From contig JAHCHP010000030.1 of assembly GCA_026129765.1 (NCBI GenBank), positions 1 through 32,311 on the forward strand: a stretch of 32,311 bases of DNA, read 5' to 3'. The stretch's first letter is position 1; every line of letters starts with the position of its first letter. The notes under the pieces were generated by a model. It saw nothing but the letters and a program-made list of their open reading frames with translations. It ran no database searches and was not told where the DNA came from. Made by a program: the position numbers and the translations under genes. Below, in pieces: positions 21,590 through 28,813 of this stretch. The DNA is from Fimbriimonadia bacterium (GTDB lineage Bacteria > Armatimonadota > Fimbriimonadia > Fimbriimonadales > GBS-DC).

Positions 21590-22648
21590 ATGAACCGCTG
21601 TCATTTATATCGAGATCATCTCAAAGCTTGGCTGGATCAGGAACTGCGCGGGTGGAGACGCTGGCAAGTAGGGCGTCACCTTCGACAGTGCCTATCGTGC
21701 CAGCGCGAGTGTGAAAATCTGCGCGCGGTGAGCGCGCGCCTGCAGGCGTTGGATGCGCCGGTCACGCCGGAATCCCTGCGGGACCGCATTATGCTGGCAG
21801 TAGCGCAGGAGATCCAAACCGCGCCAGTACCAGAGCGCAATCCAGTGCCTTTGAAATGGGCGTGGGGATTGCCTGCGCTCTTAGCAATCGGGTTCGCGTT
21901 TACTGGACTGTTCTTTCTTTCTTCTATGAAGATGGGGGCGAACGGGACGAAAAGCGCTATACACTTTGCAATGGAGCCTCAAAGGGAAATTGCGCATAAA
22001 GACCTCGCTGCAAGCGCGCCCGACTCGATGCTTTCGAAAGCCTTGAATGAGCCGGAATTGCTGAAGAAGGCGGAAACGGTCTCGATTGAGGTCGAGGTGG
22101 AATCGCTGACAGACGCTTTCGAGAACACCTTATCTGTGGCAGAAACCAGCCGGGCAGCGTTGGTGAAAGCAAACTATCAATCGGCTGCTGCCGAGTCGTC
22201 AGGAGCAGACCTCGTGGTGATGGTGCCGCAGTCTCGCGCCCGCGCTTTCCTGAAACGTGTCGTGAATTTGGGACATTTGACCTCCGAGCAGTTTGAGATG
22301 CGCCAGGAAATAGCCAATCTTACCGTACAAGAACCTAAAAATGGCTCTGCGCTCTCGATGTCAAAAGAAGAGTCTCGTCCGCCTGCAACCTCGTCAAAAG
22401 GGGATGCGTCCGCGTCAAAAGGGAAACAATTAGAAGCCAGTCCGGCGCCTGCTTTGAGCCGCGCAGAGACAGAGGCGCGCGCCGCGAACGCCGCCCCACC
22501 AAATCTAAAAACAAGCGGAAAGCCATCGGACATAATCGCGGGGCGAAGGGTCATCACGGAAGAACCGCCTCAGATGGAAGAAGCGGTCATTCGGGTACAG
22601 ATTCGCTTTACATCCCCATCACGTGATAACCGGCATCCAGGTAAATAA
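21590..22648 (+). CDS. Zinc-finger anti-sigma factor with DUF4349-like periplasmic region
   Basis: A 352-residue membrane protein. Residues 1-45 are a zf-HC2 anti-sigma domain with His30-x3-Cys34-x2-Cys37 (H-L-R-Q-C-L-S-C). A single membrane helix lies at about 89-111. The extracytoplasmic part contains a DUF4349-like segment (about 165-250): V-E-V-E-S-L-T-D-A-F-E-N-T-L, then V-V-M-V-P-Q-S-R-A-R-A-F-L-K-R-V-V-N-L-G-H-L. A Ser/Ala/Lys/Pro-rich linker and a short beta-like end follow. DUF4349 regions occur in membrane proteins of unknown function and here may be the sensor. The last 41 nt overlap the 3' end of the convergent fabI gene. A weak ribosome binding site (AAGGAG) is 16 nt before the ATG. 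Its partner is the upstream ECF sigma factor. Confidence 0.8.
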   Translation: MNRCHLYRDHLKAWLDQELRGWRRWQVGRHLRQCLSCQRECENLRAVSARLQALDAPVTPESLRDRIMLAVAQEIQTAPVPERNPVPLKWAWGLPALLAIGFAFTGLFFLSSMKMGANGTKSAIHFAMEPQREIAHKDLAASAPDSMLSKALNEPELLKKAETVSIEVEVESLTDAFENTLSVAETSRAALVKANYQSAAAESSGADLVVMVPQSRARAFLKRVVNLGHLTSEQFEMRQEIANLTVQEPKNGSALSMSKEESRPPATSSKGDASASKGKQLEASPAPALSRAETEARAANAAPPNLKTSGKPSDIIAGRRVITEEPPQMEEAVIRVQIRFTSPSRDNRHPGK

Positions 22649-23372
22649 CATCGCCTGTGATGCCGCGCGCCAGATCGCTCACTAAGAAGGCGGTCGCATC
22701 GGCGACCTCTTGGGTGTCGGTATCGCGTTTGAAAGGCGCTCGCTCACGGACATACTCCATCATACTTTGGAAGTTGCGGATGCCCCGCGCCGCCAGCGTG
22801 TTGATCGGACCCGGCGAAATGGCGTTGACCCGGATTCCGCGTTCTCCCAAATCATACGCCATATAGCGCACCGAGGCTTCCAGCGCGGCTTTCGCGACGC
22901 CCATCACATTGTAGCCCGGTATCACGCGCTCGCTGCCCATATAAGAAATTGTGATCAACGACGCGCCGTCGCTCAAGACCGGCTCTAATTTCTGCGCCGC
23001 AGCCACAAAGGAGTAAACGCTGGTATCCATCGCCAACCGGAACCCCTCGCGAGAGGTCTGCAGGAACTTCCCAGACAGTTCCTCGCGAAGCGCATGCGCC
23101 ACGCTGTGAATCACAAAGTCGACCTGTCCCCAGCGTTCCTGCAAGTCTTTCGCCATCGCAATGATCTCTTCATCGCTGCTTAAATCGCATTGCAGCGTGA
23201 AAGCATCGTTCAGCTCTTCCGCCATTTTCGGCACATTCTTGGCGCGTCGTTCGCTCCGGTAAGTCAACGCGAGACGCGCGCCATGCTGGTCGCATGTTTT
23301 GGCGATATGCCAAGCTAAACTGAACGGGTTCGCGACGCCCAAAATCAAACCGCGTTTTCCTTTCAATATCAT
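22608..23372 (-). CDS. fabI: Enoyl-[acyl-carrier-protein] reductase (NADH), FabI
   Basis: A 254-residue short-chain dehydrogenase of the FabI type, catalysing the last reduction step of each fatty-acid elongation cycle. The cofactor segment G-V-A-N-P-F-S-L-A-W (12-21) is the FabI form of the glycine motif. The active site has Tyr144 (S-Y-M-G), Tyr154 and Lys161 in Y-N-V-M-G-V-A-K, the Y-x6-K arrangement. G-P-I-N-T-L-A-A-R-G-I and the C-terminal Y-L-D-A-G-Y-H-V-M-G also match. The ATG at 23372 has GAGGG 7 nt upstream, inside the end of the GerMN gene. It is the third gene of an FHA-GerMN-fabI unit. Its last 41 nt overlap the convergent anti-sigma gene. Confidence 0.96.
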   Translation of the reverse strand: MILKGKRGLILGVANPFSLAWHIAKTCDQHGARLALTYRSERRAKNVPKMAEELNDAFTLQCDLSSDEEIIAMAKDLQERWGQVDFVIHSVAHALREELSGKFLQTSREGFRLAMDTSVYSFVAAAQKLEPVLSDGASLITISYMGSERVIPGYNVMGVAKAALEASVRYMAYDLGERGIRVNAISPGPINTLAARGIRNFQSMMEYVRERAPFKRDTDTQEVADATAFLVSDLARGITGDVIYLDAGYHVMGM

Positions 23373-23374
23373 CT

Positions 23375-23911
23375 TTAATCCCTCGATACGGGCAGCGGGC
23401 TCATCGTTTCGATATGTTCTCCGATCGTTTCCACTGCCTCGCCCTCCACTAATATCTGCACGCGCTGGATTTCTGAAAAGCCGCCCGCCGTTCGGGTGAT
23501 CGCGTTAATCAGCGCAGCCTCGGTATCGGAACCGCCTTCGAAATTTGAAACTAACTGCTCCGAAAAGTTGAGTGTCAGTAAATCGTTTTCGCGTTTCGCG
23601 CTGAGAAGCGTGGTGCCAGAGGGGAACTCTCGGCTTTTCTTGATTAACTCTTCAAAGGCTAAAGTGTATGCGCTTTGCCCTTCTGGCACCGGAATTCTCT
23701 CTGAACGATAGGTTAATTCACCTTTCTGGACATCCGGCACGACGATGGTCACTTCCGAGTGATCCTCGGTTTCGGTGGGCAGGGATTGGGAAGGCGACAG
23801 GCGCGCCCAAATCAAAACACCAATCGCAATCGCCATAATGCCTATGAAAAGCCATGCCAGCAGGCTTTGGACCCGGCGCGCCGCATCGTTGTTCAATTCA
23901 GGCTTGGACAT
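23375..23911 (-). CDS. GerMN-domain membrane-anchored protein
   Basis: A 178-residue protein with one N-terminal membrane helix (about residues 15-38) and an extracytoplasmic GerMN domain (about 70-170). The domain signature includes the V-P-E-G-Q-S-A-Y-T-L-A-F-E-E-L-I segment, L-T-L-N-F-S-E-Q-L (about 112-120), G-S-D-T-E-A-A-L-I-N-A-I-T and V-Q-I-L-V-E-G-E-A-V-E-T-I-G. GerMN domains occur in sporulation/germination GerM and in LpqB-type lipoproteins, where they bind envelope components. In a genome without other spore genes in view it is better read as a general envelope protein. It overlaps the FHA gene by 14 nt and ends 2 nt before fabI, so all three are probably translated from one mRNA. 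Confidence 0.85.
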   Translation of the reverse strand: MSKPELNNDAARRVQSLLAWLFIGIMAIAIGVLIWARLSPSQSLPTETEDHSEVTIVVPDVQKGELTYRSERIPVPEGQSAYTLAFEELIKKSREFPSGTTLLSAKRENDLLTLNFSEQLVSNFEGGSDTEAALINAITRTAGGFSEIQRVQILVEGEAVETIGEHIETMSPLPVSRD

Positions 23912-24884
23912 CGTTTTCAGGCTCCTGAGAAGCGATTTCTGGGCTTGGGTTTATTCGGGTGTCAGACTCATCGGGCATAGCTGCGATCTCTGATACCGAT
24001 TCCTGTTCTGTTTCTGCTTCACCTTCGGACGCGCTGGAATCTTCTGTGCTGGTTGCCCACTCCACCCGAAAAGCGGTCTGCCCCAAGGTGAACCCTTTAT
24101 CGGGGTCTACCACGGCAGGCATATTCGGAGCCAAGCGTTCGCCCTCTATGAAGGTTCCGTTCGTGCTGCCCAGATCGGTGAGCTGGATGCGATCGCCCAC
24201 AATCTCAACTTGCGCATGTTGCCCTGACACATAGGGGTCCGAGAGTTGAATGTCGTTGCTGTCGCGCCGTCCCAGCCGCAGAGGGCGCGCATAAATCGCC
24301 CATCGCTCTTCGGGCTGTGCCGCATGGATCAGGTAGGCAAGCGCAGTTTCACTGGTCGATTCCGCAACCACCGGGGTTTCAAAGCCTTCTGGCAGTTCAA
24401 GCGTTAGATGGATATTGCCGAACTGAAGGGAGTCCCCGTTCGCGAGTGGCGCGCGCTGTCCTATCGAGAGCGTTTTTCCGCCCAGTTTGGAACCGTTTGT
24501 GCTGCCCAACTCCTCCACAAAAGCGGTGTTCCCTTCCACAAGGATTTGCGCATGACGGCGGCTGACGGTTCCGTCGTTCAGCAAAATGTCGGCAGAGGGA
24601 TCACGCCCGATAATATTGACGCCTGCTTTCAAAAGGAAATCGCGTCCAGAGGGGGTATCACGCAGTTTGGGAAAGGAGCGCTCAGGCTCTAAATTCTCTT
24701 CAGGCGCAGCGCTTGTCAGCAGGAAACCACATTCCATACAATAAGCTTCGCCCGGCGGATTCACTTGACCGCAAATCGGGCATTGCGCGGGACTGAGCAT
24801 TTGGGTCGCGCCCGCAGCGGGCGCGCTCATCTGGACCGTTTGTGGAGCATTCGCATCCATTGCCACAGTGGGATTCTGTTCCAT
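23898..24884 (-). CDS. Zinc-ribbon protein with two FHA domains
   Basis: A 328-residue cytoplasmic protein. An N-terminal disordered segment leads to a zinc ribbon with Cys35, Cys38, Cys49 and Cys52 (C-P-I-C and C-M-E-C). Two FHA phosphothreonine-binding domains follow. The first (about 78-160) has I-I-G-R-D, V-S-R-R-H-A and G-S-T-N-G-S; the second (about 190-275) has L-G-R-R-D, V-S-G-Q-H-A and G-S-T-N-G-T. Both keep the Arg, Ser, His and Asn residues needed for phosphopeptide binding. The C-terminal tail is acidic. Such proteins read out Ser/Thr kinase signals, but no kinase is in the window. A TATAAT box ends 7 nt before the ATG at 24884, so the transcript is predicted to be leaderless. Confidence 0.9.
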   Translation of the reverse strand: MEQNPTVAMDANAPQTVQMSAPAAGATQMLSPAQCPICGQVNPPGEAYCMECGFLLTSAAPEENLEPERSFPKLRDTPSGRDFLLKAGVNIIGRDPSADILLNDGTVSRRHAQILVEGNTAFVEELGSTNGSKLGGKTLSIGQRAPLANGDSLQFGNIHLTLELPEGFETPVVAESTSETALAYLIHAAQPEERWAIYARPLRLGRRDSNDIQLSDPYVSGQHAQVEIVGDRIQLTDLGSTNGTFIEGERLAPNMPAVVDPDKGFTLGQTAFRVEWATSTEDSSASEGEAETEQESVSEIAAMPDESDTRINPSPEIASQEPENDVQA

Positions 24885-24891
24885 AGCGGTA

Positions 24892-24899
24892 ATTATACC
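24892..24899 (-). promoter_or_regulatory. GGTATAAT -10 element of the FHA-GerMN-fabI operon
   Basis: On the minus strand GGTATAAT (24899-24892) is followed by exactly 7 nt and the ATG at 24884. That puts the expected transcription start on the first base of the start codon. It lies in the 21-nt gap after the ald stop codon. Confidence 0.7.
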
Positions 24900-24905
24900 T
24901 GCGTG

Positions 24906-26018
24906 TTAAAGCGCGTCTTCCACCGGCGTGTAGTCGTAGCCGAATAACTTCGCAATCGGTTGCAAGGTGACTTTTCCAGCCGCCACATTCAAACCCAGCC
25001 TTAACAGTTCCGAATCGCGCAGCGCATCCGGGAACCCTTTGCGCGCGATGGCTTGCACATAAGGCAGGGTGACATTCGTTAAGGCGTAAGTCGAGGTGCG
25101 GGCAACGGCTCCCGGCATATTGGCGACCGCGTAATGGATCACATTTTCTTCAACATAAGTCGGGTTGCGATGGGAAGTGGGATGGGTCGTTTCCGCAAAA
25201 CCGCCTTGATCCACGCACACATCGACCAAGACCGAGCCGGGTTTCATCAATCGGAGGCTGTCGCGGTTTACCAATTTCGGGGTACGTTCGCCCGACAGAT
25301 AGACCGCGCCCACCAGCAAATCCGCGTCGCGCAGCGATTCGCGCAGGTTCTCTGGATTGGAATAGAGCGTGTCCACATTGGGCGGCATAATCTCTTCCAA
25401 ATAACGCAGGCGGTCCAAGTGAATATCTAAAATCTTGACATTCGCCCCAAAGCCTGCCGCGATACGCGCCGCGTTTGCGCCCACTACACCTGCGCCCACC
25501 ACCACCACATTACCCGGCAGAACGCCTGGTACACCGGACAGCAGAACCCCGCGTCCTCCAAACGGTCGCATCAAACTCCACGCGCCGACCTGAATCGCCA
25601 ACCTTCCCGCGATTTCGCTCATCGGAGTCAATATGGGATGCATGCCGTTCGGCAGTTGAATGGTTTCGTAGGCGATGCAAATCGCGCCGCTGTTCACCAT
25701 GGCTTGGGTCAGCGTTTCACTGGCAGCGAAATGGAAGAAGGTAAATAAAATCTGTTGAGGGCGGATGAGGGGATACTCTTGGGGCATGGGTTCTTTGACC
25801 TTAACAATCAATTCTGCCTGCGCCCAAACTTCCGCTGCCGATTCGACAATCGTTGCGCCCGCCTGCGCATACTCTTCGTTGGTAATGCCCGTACCTGAGC
25901 CGGCTTCTGCCTCGACTAAAACGGTATGACCACTGTGCGCCAATACCTCGACGCCCGCGGGCGTCATCGCCACGCGATATTCGTCTTCCTTGACCTCTTT
26001 CGGAACCCCAATAATCAT
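24906..26018 (-). CDS. ald: Alanine dehydrogenase
   Basis: A 370-residue NAD-dependent alanine dehydrogenase, interconverting L-alanine and pyruvate plus ammonia. The N-terminal domain contains G-V-P-K-E-V-K-E-D-E-Y-R-V-A-M-T-P (4-20, including the pyruvate-binding Arg), V-K-V-K-E-P (active-site Lys, about 75) and F-H-F-A (His, about 96). The NAD fold has V-V-V-G-A-G-V-V-G (about 170), and D-V-C-V-D-Q-G-G holds the catalytic Asp near 270. The length is typical. I prefer ATG 26018 (AGGA 5 nt upstream) to a TTG at 26030. Upstream are two adjacent hairpins and tRNA-Pro in the same direction, with no evident promoter between. Confidence 0.96.
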   Translation of the reverse strand: MIIGVPKEVKEDEYRVAMTPAGVEVLAHSGHTVLVEAEAGSGTGITNEEYAQAGATIVESAAEVWAQAELIVKVKEPMPQEYPLIRPQQILFTFFHFAASETLTQAMVNSGAICIAYETIQLPNGMHPILTPMSEIAGRLAIQVGAWSLMRPFGGRGVLLSGVPGVLPGNVVVVGAGVVGANAARIAAGFGANVKILDIHLDRLRYLEEIMPPNVDTLYSNPENLRESLRDADLLVGAVYLSGERTPKLVNRDSLRLMKPGSVLVDVCVDQGGFAETTHPTSHRNPTYVEENVIHYAVANMPGAVARTSTYALTNVTLPYVQAIARKGFPDALRDSELLRLGLNVAAGKVTLQPIAKLFGYDYTPVEDAL

Positions 26019-26024
26019 GAAATC

Positions 26025-26066
26025 CTGCAAGCCTCCTGCAGAAGCGAAGCTTGCGCCGCTTCGCTT
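26025..26066 (-). promoter_or_regulatory. Two adjacent hairpins in the ald leader, one with the GGAGG in its loop
   Basis: A perfect 9-bp stem (26042-26050 with 26058-26066, 7-nt loop) abuts a 5-bp stem (CTGCA 26025-26029 with TGCAG 26037-26041). The loop of the second carries GGAGG on the minus strand, 13 nt before the ald ATG. The first could be an end for the tRNA-Pro transcript (although its T6 run, 26085-26090, precedes the stem). The second could modulate ald translation. Confidence 0.4.
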
Positions 26067-26093
26067 AGATGCGATGCTGAGAATAAAAAAGCC

Positions 26094-26170
26094 TGGTCGG
26101 GGCGGGCAGATTCGAACTGCCGACCTCTCCCACCCGAAAGGAGCGCTCTACCAAGCTGAGCCACGCCCCG
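26094..26170 (-). tRNA. tRNA-Pro (anticodon CGG)
   Basis: A 77-nt cloverleaf including an encoded CCA (26096-26094). The acceptor arms CGGGGCG and CGCCCCG pair fully, with discriminator A. The D-arm reads GCTC...GAGC. The anticodon loop TTCGGGT gives CGG with the G at position 37 typical of proline tRNAs. The T-arm contains TTCGAAT. It reads CCG codons. A run of six T lies 3 nt after the CCA. Confidence 0.95.
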
Positions 26171-26181
26171 ACACAAATTAA

Positions 26182-26189
26182 ATTATACC
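26182..26189 (-). promoter_or_regulatory. GGTATAAT -10 element of tRNA-Pro
   Basis: On the minus strand GGTATAAT (26189-26182) ends 11 nt before the first base of the tRNA. At the 17-nt spacing only TTCATC is found as a -35, a poor match to TTGACA. Confidence 0.6.
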
Positions 26190-26346
26190 CCCACACTGCA
26201 ACAAGATGAACATTCTATGAACAGACGCGCCTAAGGGAACCTGACCCCACTGCAGCCCGTCGAATAACATGGAACGAGAATGGTACAAAAGTTGCTGGTA
26301 TAGTGATTGGTTGTACCTATATGAAAAGAGAAGTGTGGGGGTTCTC

Positions 26347-27255
26347 ATGATCCACTATGCATTAGATCAAGCCGAGGAAGCAGAATTCCTTGCGCCCAGC
26401 GAGACCCTGCGCCCAACAACTGACAGCACCGACTCTGAACCTGAAGAAAATCTTCCGGGATATATAAGTCGCTATCTTCGATTACCTCTTTTAACGGCTG
26501 ACGAAGAGTTAGTGTTGTTGACCCGCGCGCAATCAGGCGATCAAGAAGCCTGCGCGCGACTTGTTGAGTGCAATCTCCGACTGGTAGTTAGCATTGCAAA
26601 GCAATACCTGCGTCCTGGGCTACCGATTGAAGACTTGATTCAAGAGGGAGTTATTGGACTGATGAAGGCGATCTCGCGATTCGAAATCGACCGGGGTTTC
26701 CGATTCAGCACTTACGCGACCCATTGGATTCGGCAAAGCATCACCCGCGCAGTTGATAATATTACGGGGATGATCCGCATGCCGACCCATGCCACCGAGT
26801 CTTTGCGCAAAATTGAAAAAGCGCGATTCGAATTGAAACGACAGTTGGGACGCGACCCCAGCTGCGAAGAAGTCGCCGAAAATGTGAACATGACCTCCAA
26901 GAAAGTGGAGCGGTTGATGCAAATCGCGCGGGAACCGCTTTCATTGGATCAGATTGTCCACCCAGACAGCAACCTGCCGCTGATCGCATTGTTGGAAGAC
27001 CCTTGCGTCAGCAACCCGGAAGAGGTCGCTATTCATCGGGTTTGGGTCGCGGAACTGAACGAAGCAATTGCTTCATTGAATGAACGCGAGCAGTGGGTGG
27101 TCCGGCGCCGCTTGGGGATGGATGAAGGGGAAGAACCCCCCGGAGCGAAAATCCCGATTTCCAGAGAGCGCCTGCGCCAGTTAGAAACACAAGCCTTCAA
27201 AAAACTGCGTGTGTGGGCGCGAAAGCATCTGTGGAGCGATTGGTTCGGTAAGTAA
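26347..27255 (+). CDS. RpoD-like (group 2) sigma factor with an altered region 4.2
   Basis: A 302-residue sigma-70 factor. Region 1.2 (Y-I-S-R-Y-L-R-L-P-L-L-T, about 38-50), region 2 (L-V-E-C-N-L-R-L-V-V-S-I-A-K-Q-Y, E-D-L-I-Q-E-G-V-I-G-L-M-K-A, F-R-F-S-T-Y-A-T-H-W-I-R-Q-S-I-T-R-A) and region 3 (about 155-230) are well kept. In region 4, L-N-E-R-E-Q-W-V-V-R-R-R-L-G-M and S-R-E-R-L-R-Q-L-E-T are present. The T-L-E-E-I-G-type first helix of the 4.2 HTH is replaced by G-E-E-P-P-G-A-K-I-P-I and shortened by about four residues. The start is uncertain: ATG 26347 begins the better-coding part, and an in-frame ATG at 26269 would add 26 residues. A terminator and tRNA-Arg follow. Confidence 0.85.
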   Translation: MIHYALDQAEEAEFLAPSETLRPTTDSTDSEPEENLPGYISRYLRLPLLTADEELVLLTRAQSGDQEACARLVECNLRLVVSIAKQYLRPGLPIEDLIQEGVIGLMKAISRFEIDRGFRFSTYATHWIRQSITRAVDNITGMIRMPTHATESLRKIEKARFELKRQLGRDPSCEEVAENVNMTSKKVERLMQIAREPLSLDQIVHPDSNLPLIALLEDPCVSNPEEVAIHRVWVAELNEAIASLNEREQWVVRRRLGMDEGEEPPGAKIPISRERLRQLETQAFKKLRVWARKHLWSDWFGK

Positions 27256-27271
27256 ACTCTCCTGATGTTAT

Positions 27272-27310
27272 GCCCTCTCTTCAATAACGAGGAGAGGGCT
27301 GGTTTTTTTT
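27272..27310 (+). terminator. Rho-independent terminator of the sigma-factor gene
   Basis: An 8-bp stem (GCCCTCTC 27272-27279 with GAGAGGGC 27292-27299), a 12-nt loop and a run of eight T (27303-27310) start 17 nt after the stop codon. Confidence 0.88.
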
Positions 27311-27344
27311 CACTCTTTCCTTTCTCCTTTTTCGTCCTTCTTCG

Positions 27345-27352
27345 GGTAAAAT
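27345..27352 (+). promoter_or_regulatory. GGTAAAAT -10 element of tRNA-Arg
   Basis: TAAAAT (27347-27352) preceded by GG ends 11 nt before the tRNA, the same distance as for tRNA-Pro. No -35 consensus is seen in the pyrimidine-rich sequence upstream. Confidence 0.55.
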
Positions 27353-27363
27353 AATTCTGTTAT

Positions 27364-27439
27364 GCCCCTGTAGCTCAGAGGACAGAGCAGCAGCCTTCTA
27401 AGCTGACGGTCGTGGGTTCGAATCCCGCCGGGGGCGCCA
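27364..27439 (+). tRNA. tRNA-Arg (anticodon TCT)
   Basis: A 76-nt cloverleaf with encoded CCA (27437-27439). Acceptor GCCCCTG pairs with CGGGGGC including one G-T pair, and the discriminator is G. The D-arm is GCTC...GAGC. The anticodon loop CTTCTAA gives TCT, reading AGA codons. The outermost anticodon-stem pair is a G-A mismatch. The T-arm has TTCGAAT. Confidence 0.94.
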
Positions 27440-27458
27440 CTCTTTCAAACTTTGTTTC

Positions 27459-28781
27459 CTATTCCCGCAAGACCGCTGCCCAGATCAGAACGCTCAATAA
27501 GCAGAGCGCAATCATCAGCGTTAGATGAGCGCGTTCACGCCAAGCTTTTGGAAACAACCCCTCCCATCCCAGCGCGTTGAAGAAAGCGATAGGCAGCAGC
27601 GCGGGAAAGAAATACCGCCCCTGTGCCTGGAAGAAGATTCGGATAAACAGCAGAAAGGTGATCAGTGTCAACGCAAACGCGGACGCCAACAGCCAAGCAG
27701 AGAAACGATTGGGCGTATCGACAGGCTCGCGGAGACGAAAGATTAAACCGATCAGCGCAGCGATCTGCCAAAGCAATGCCATCAGGTAGAGCGCATCGGG
27801 CATAAACAACGGCACGCCTGTTTGCGCGGTTTCAGGGCTGCCAAACGCGAACCAAAAACTGCGAAAAGTCCACTGAGCGACCAAGCTCAGATAACTGCCC
27901 CAAGTCATACCTCCTTCCAAAAAGTCGCTGGCTTTGGCAGTGCCGCCGAACGCTTGCGTGAAAGTCTTTTGCATCAGGGGATCATCATAAAGAATCGCGT
28001 TTCGAACAAACCAACCGCCGCCCAACAACAGAGCGACCATCAAAATAGAAAGCCCTATCCGAATCACCTGCGCCCTTTTTACAGGTTCCGAGCGGAAGCG
28101 GACTAATCCGAAAACAGCCATCATGGCGAGCGGCAGCAGCAGGATGGCGGTTGCTTTGGTTAAAAGCGCCGCGCCGATCCATCCCCCTGACAAAAGCGCG
28201 TTCTTGGACGAGGGAGCGCGATAGAGCGTCAGCAGTGACCCCAATGCGCCCGCAAACATCAAGTTGGTCAGCGAGTCGTTGCCGACCGCGCTGCCTATCG
28301 CGATATGCATGGGCAGAAACGCCGCGAACCCGCTCGCGCCCAATGCGACATAGGGTGAACCGGGCATAAGCGCGCGGACCGCGCGCCAAATCAACCATAC
28401 AACCCCTGCGCTGAACAGCGAAGAGAGCAGTCGCAGCCACTTGCCCGGTTCCGGCAGGCTGGCAGTGGCTCTATGCCAAATCGCTGCCAGGAAGTAGTAA
28501 AGCGGCGGCTGGTGCGATTCATAACCTGCGCCCTCGTATCCTTCAAATTTAGGCAGGCTCCAATGCTCCGCGATATGCTGGACAAATTGAAAATGCGCGC
28601 CTTCATCCGGGGTGTTCGCATAGCCATTATTGCCGAAAGGAACCGCCCAGTTAAAAAGCAAGCAGAGCAGAAAGTGAAGGGCAATCACGATTCCGATAGA
28701 CCATTTTGGCAAAGTGGGCGCGACGGCAGGAGGTTTCTGGGGAGGAGATGCCGCGCGTTTAGGTTGAATCGGTTTTTTCAC
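27459..28781 (-). CDS. GT-C fold membrane glycosyltransferase (DUF2142/PMT-like)
   Basis: A 440-residue polytopic membrane protein of the GT-C superfamily (dolichol- or undecaprenyl-phosphate-sugar users such as PMT, ArnT and DUF2142). A Pro/Lys-rich cytoplasmic start precedes the first helix (about 27-47). The first extracytoplasmic loop has the acidic motif P-D-E-G-A-H-F-Q-F (about 58-66), the expected catalytic site, and H-Q-P-P-L-Y-Y-F-L (about 90-98), both characteristic. About ten further helices follow, with F-Q-A-Q-G-R-Y-F-F-P-A-L-L-P near residue 390 typical of the family. It probably transfers a sugar to a surface glycan or protein; the acceptor is unknown. The start is GTG at 28781, 7 nt after a GGTATAAC element, so the message is probably leaderless. 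Confidence 0.82.
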   Translation of the reverse strand: MKKPIQPKRAASPPQKPPAVAPTLPKWSIGIVIALHFLLCLLFNWAVPFGNNGYANTPDEGAHFQFVQHIAEHWSLPKFEGYEGAGYESHQPPLYYFLAAIWHRATASLPEPGKWLRLLSSLFSAGVVWLIWRAVRALMPGSPYVALGASGFAAFLPMHIAIGSAVGNDSLTNLMFAGALGSLLTLYRAPSSKNALLSGGWIGAALLTKATAILLLPLAMMAVFGLVRFRSEPVKRAQVIRIGLSILMVALLLGGGWFVRNAILYDDPLMQKTFTQAFGGTAKASDFLEGGMTWGSYLSLVAQWTFRSFWFAFGSPETAQTGVPLFMPDALYLMALLWQIAALIGLIFRLREPVDTPNRFSAWLLASAFALTLITFLLFIRIFFQAQGRYFFPALLPIAFFNALGWEGLFPKAWRERAHLTLMIALCLLSVLIWAAVLRE

Positions 28782-28788
28782 AGAAAAG

Positions 28789-28796
28789 GTTATACC
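28789..28796 (-). promoter_or_regulatory. GGTATAAC -10 element, leaderless GTG start
   Basis: On the minus strand GGTATAAC (28796-28789) is followed by 7 nt and the GTG start at 28781. No ribosome binding site intervenes. Confidence 0.5.
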
Positions 28797-28813
28797 CGAA
28801 CTGAAGATGGGAT

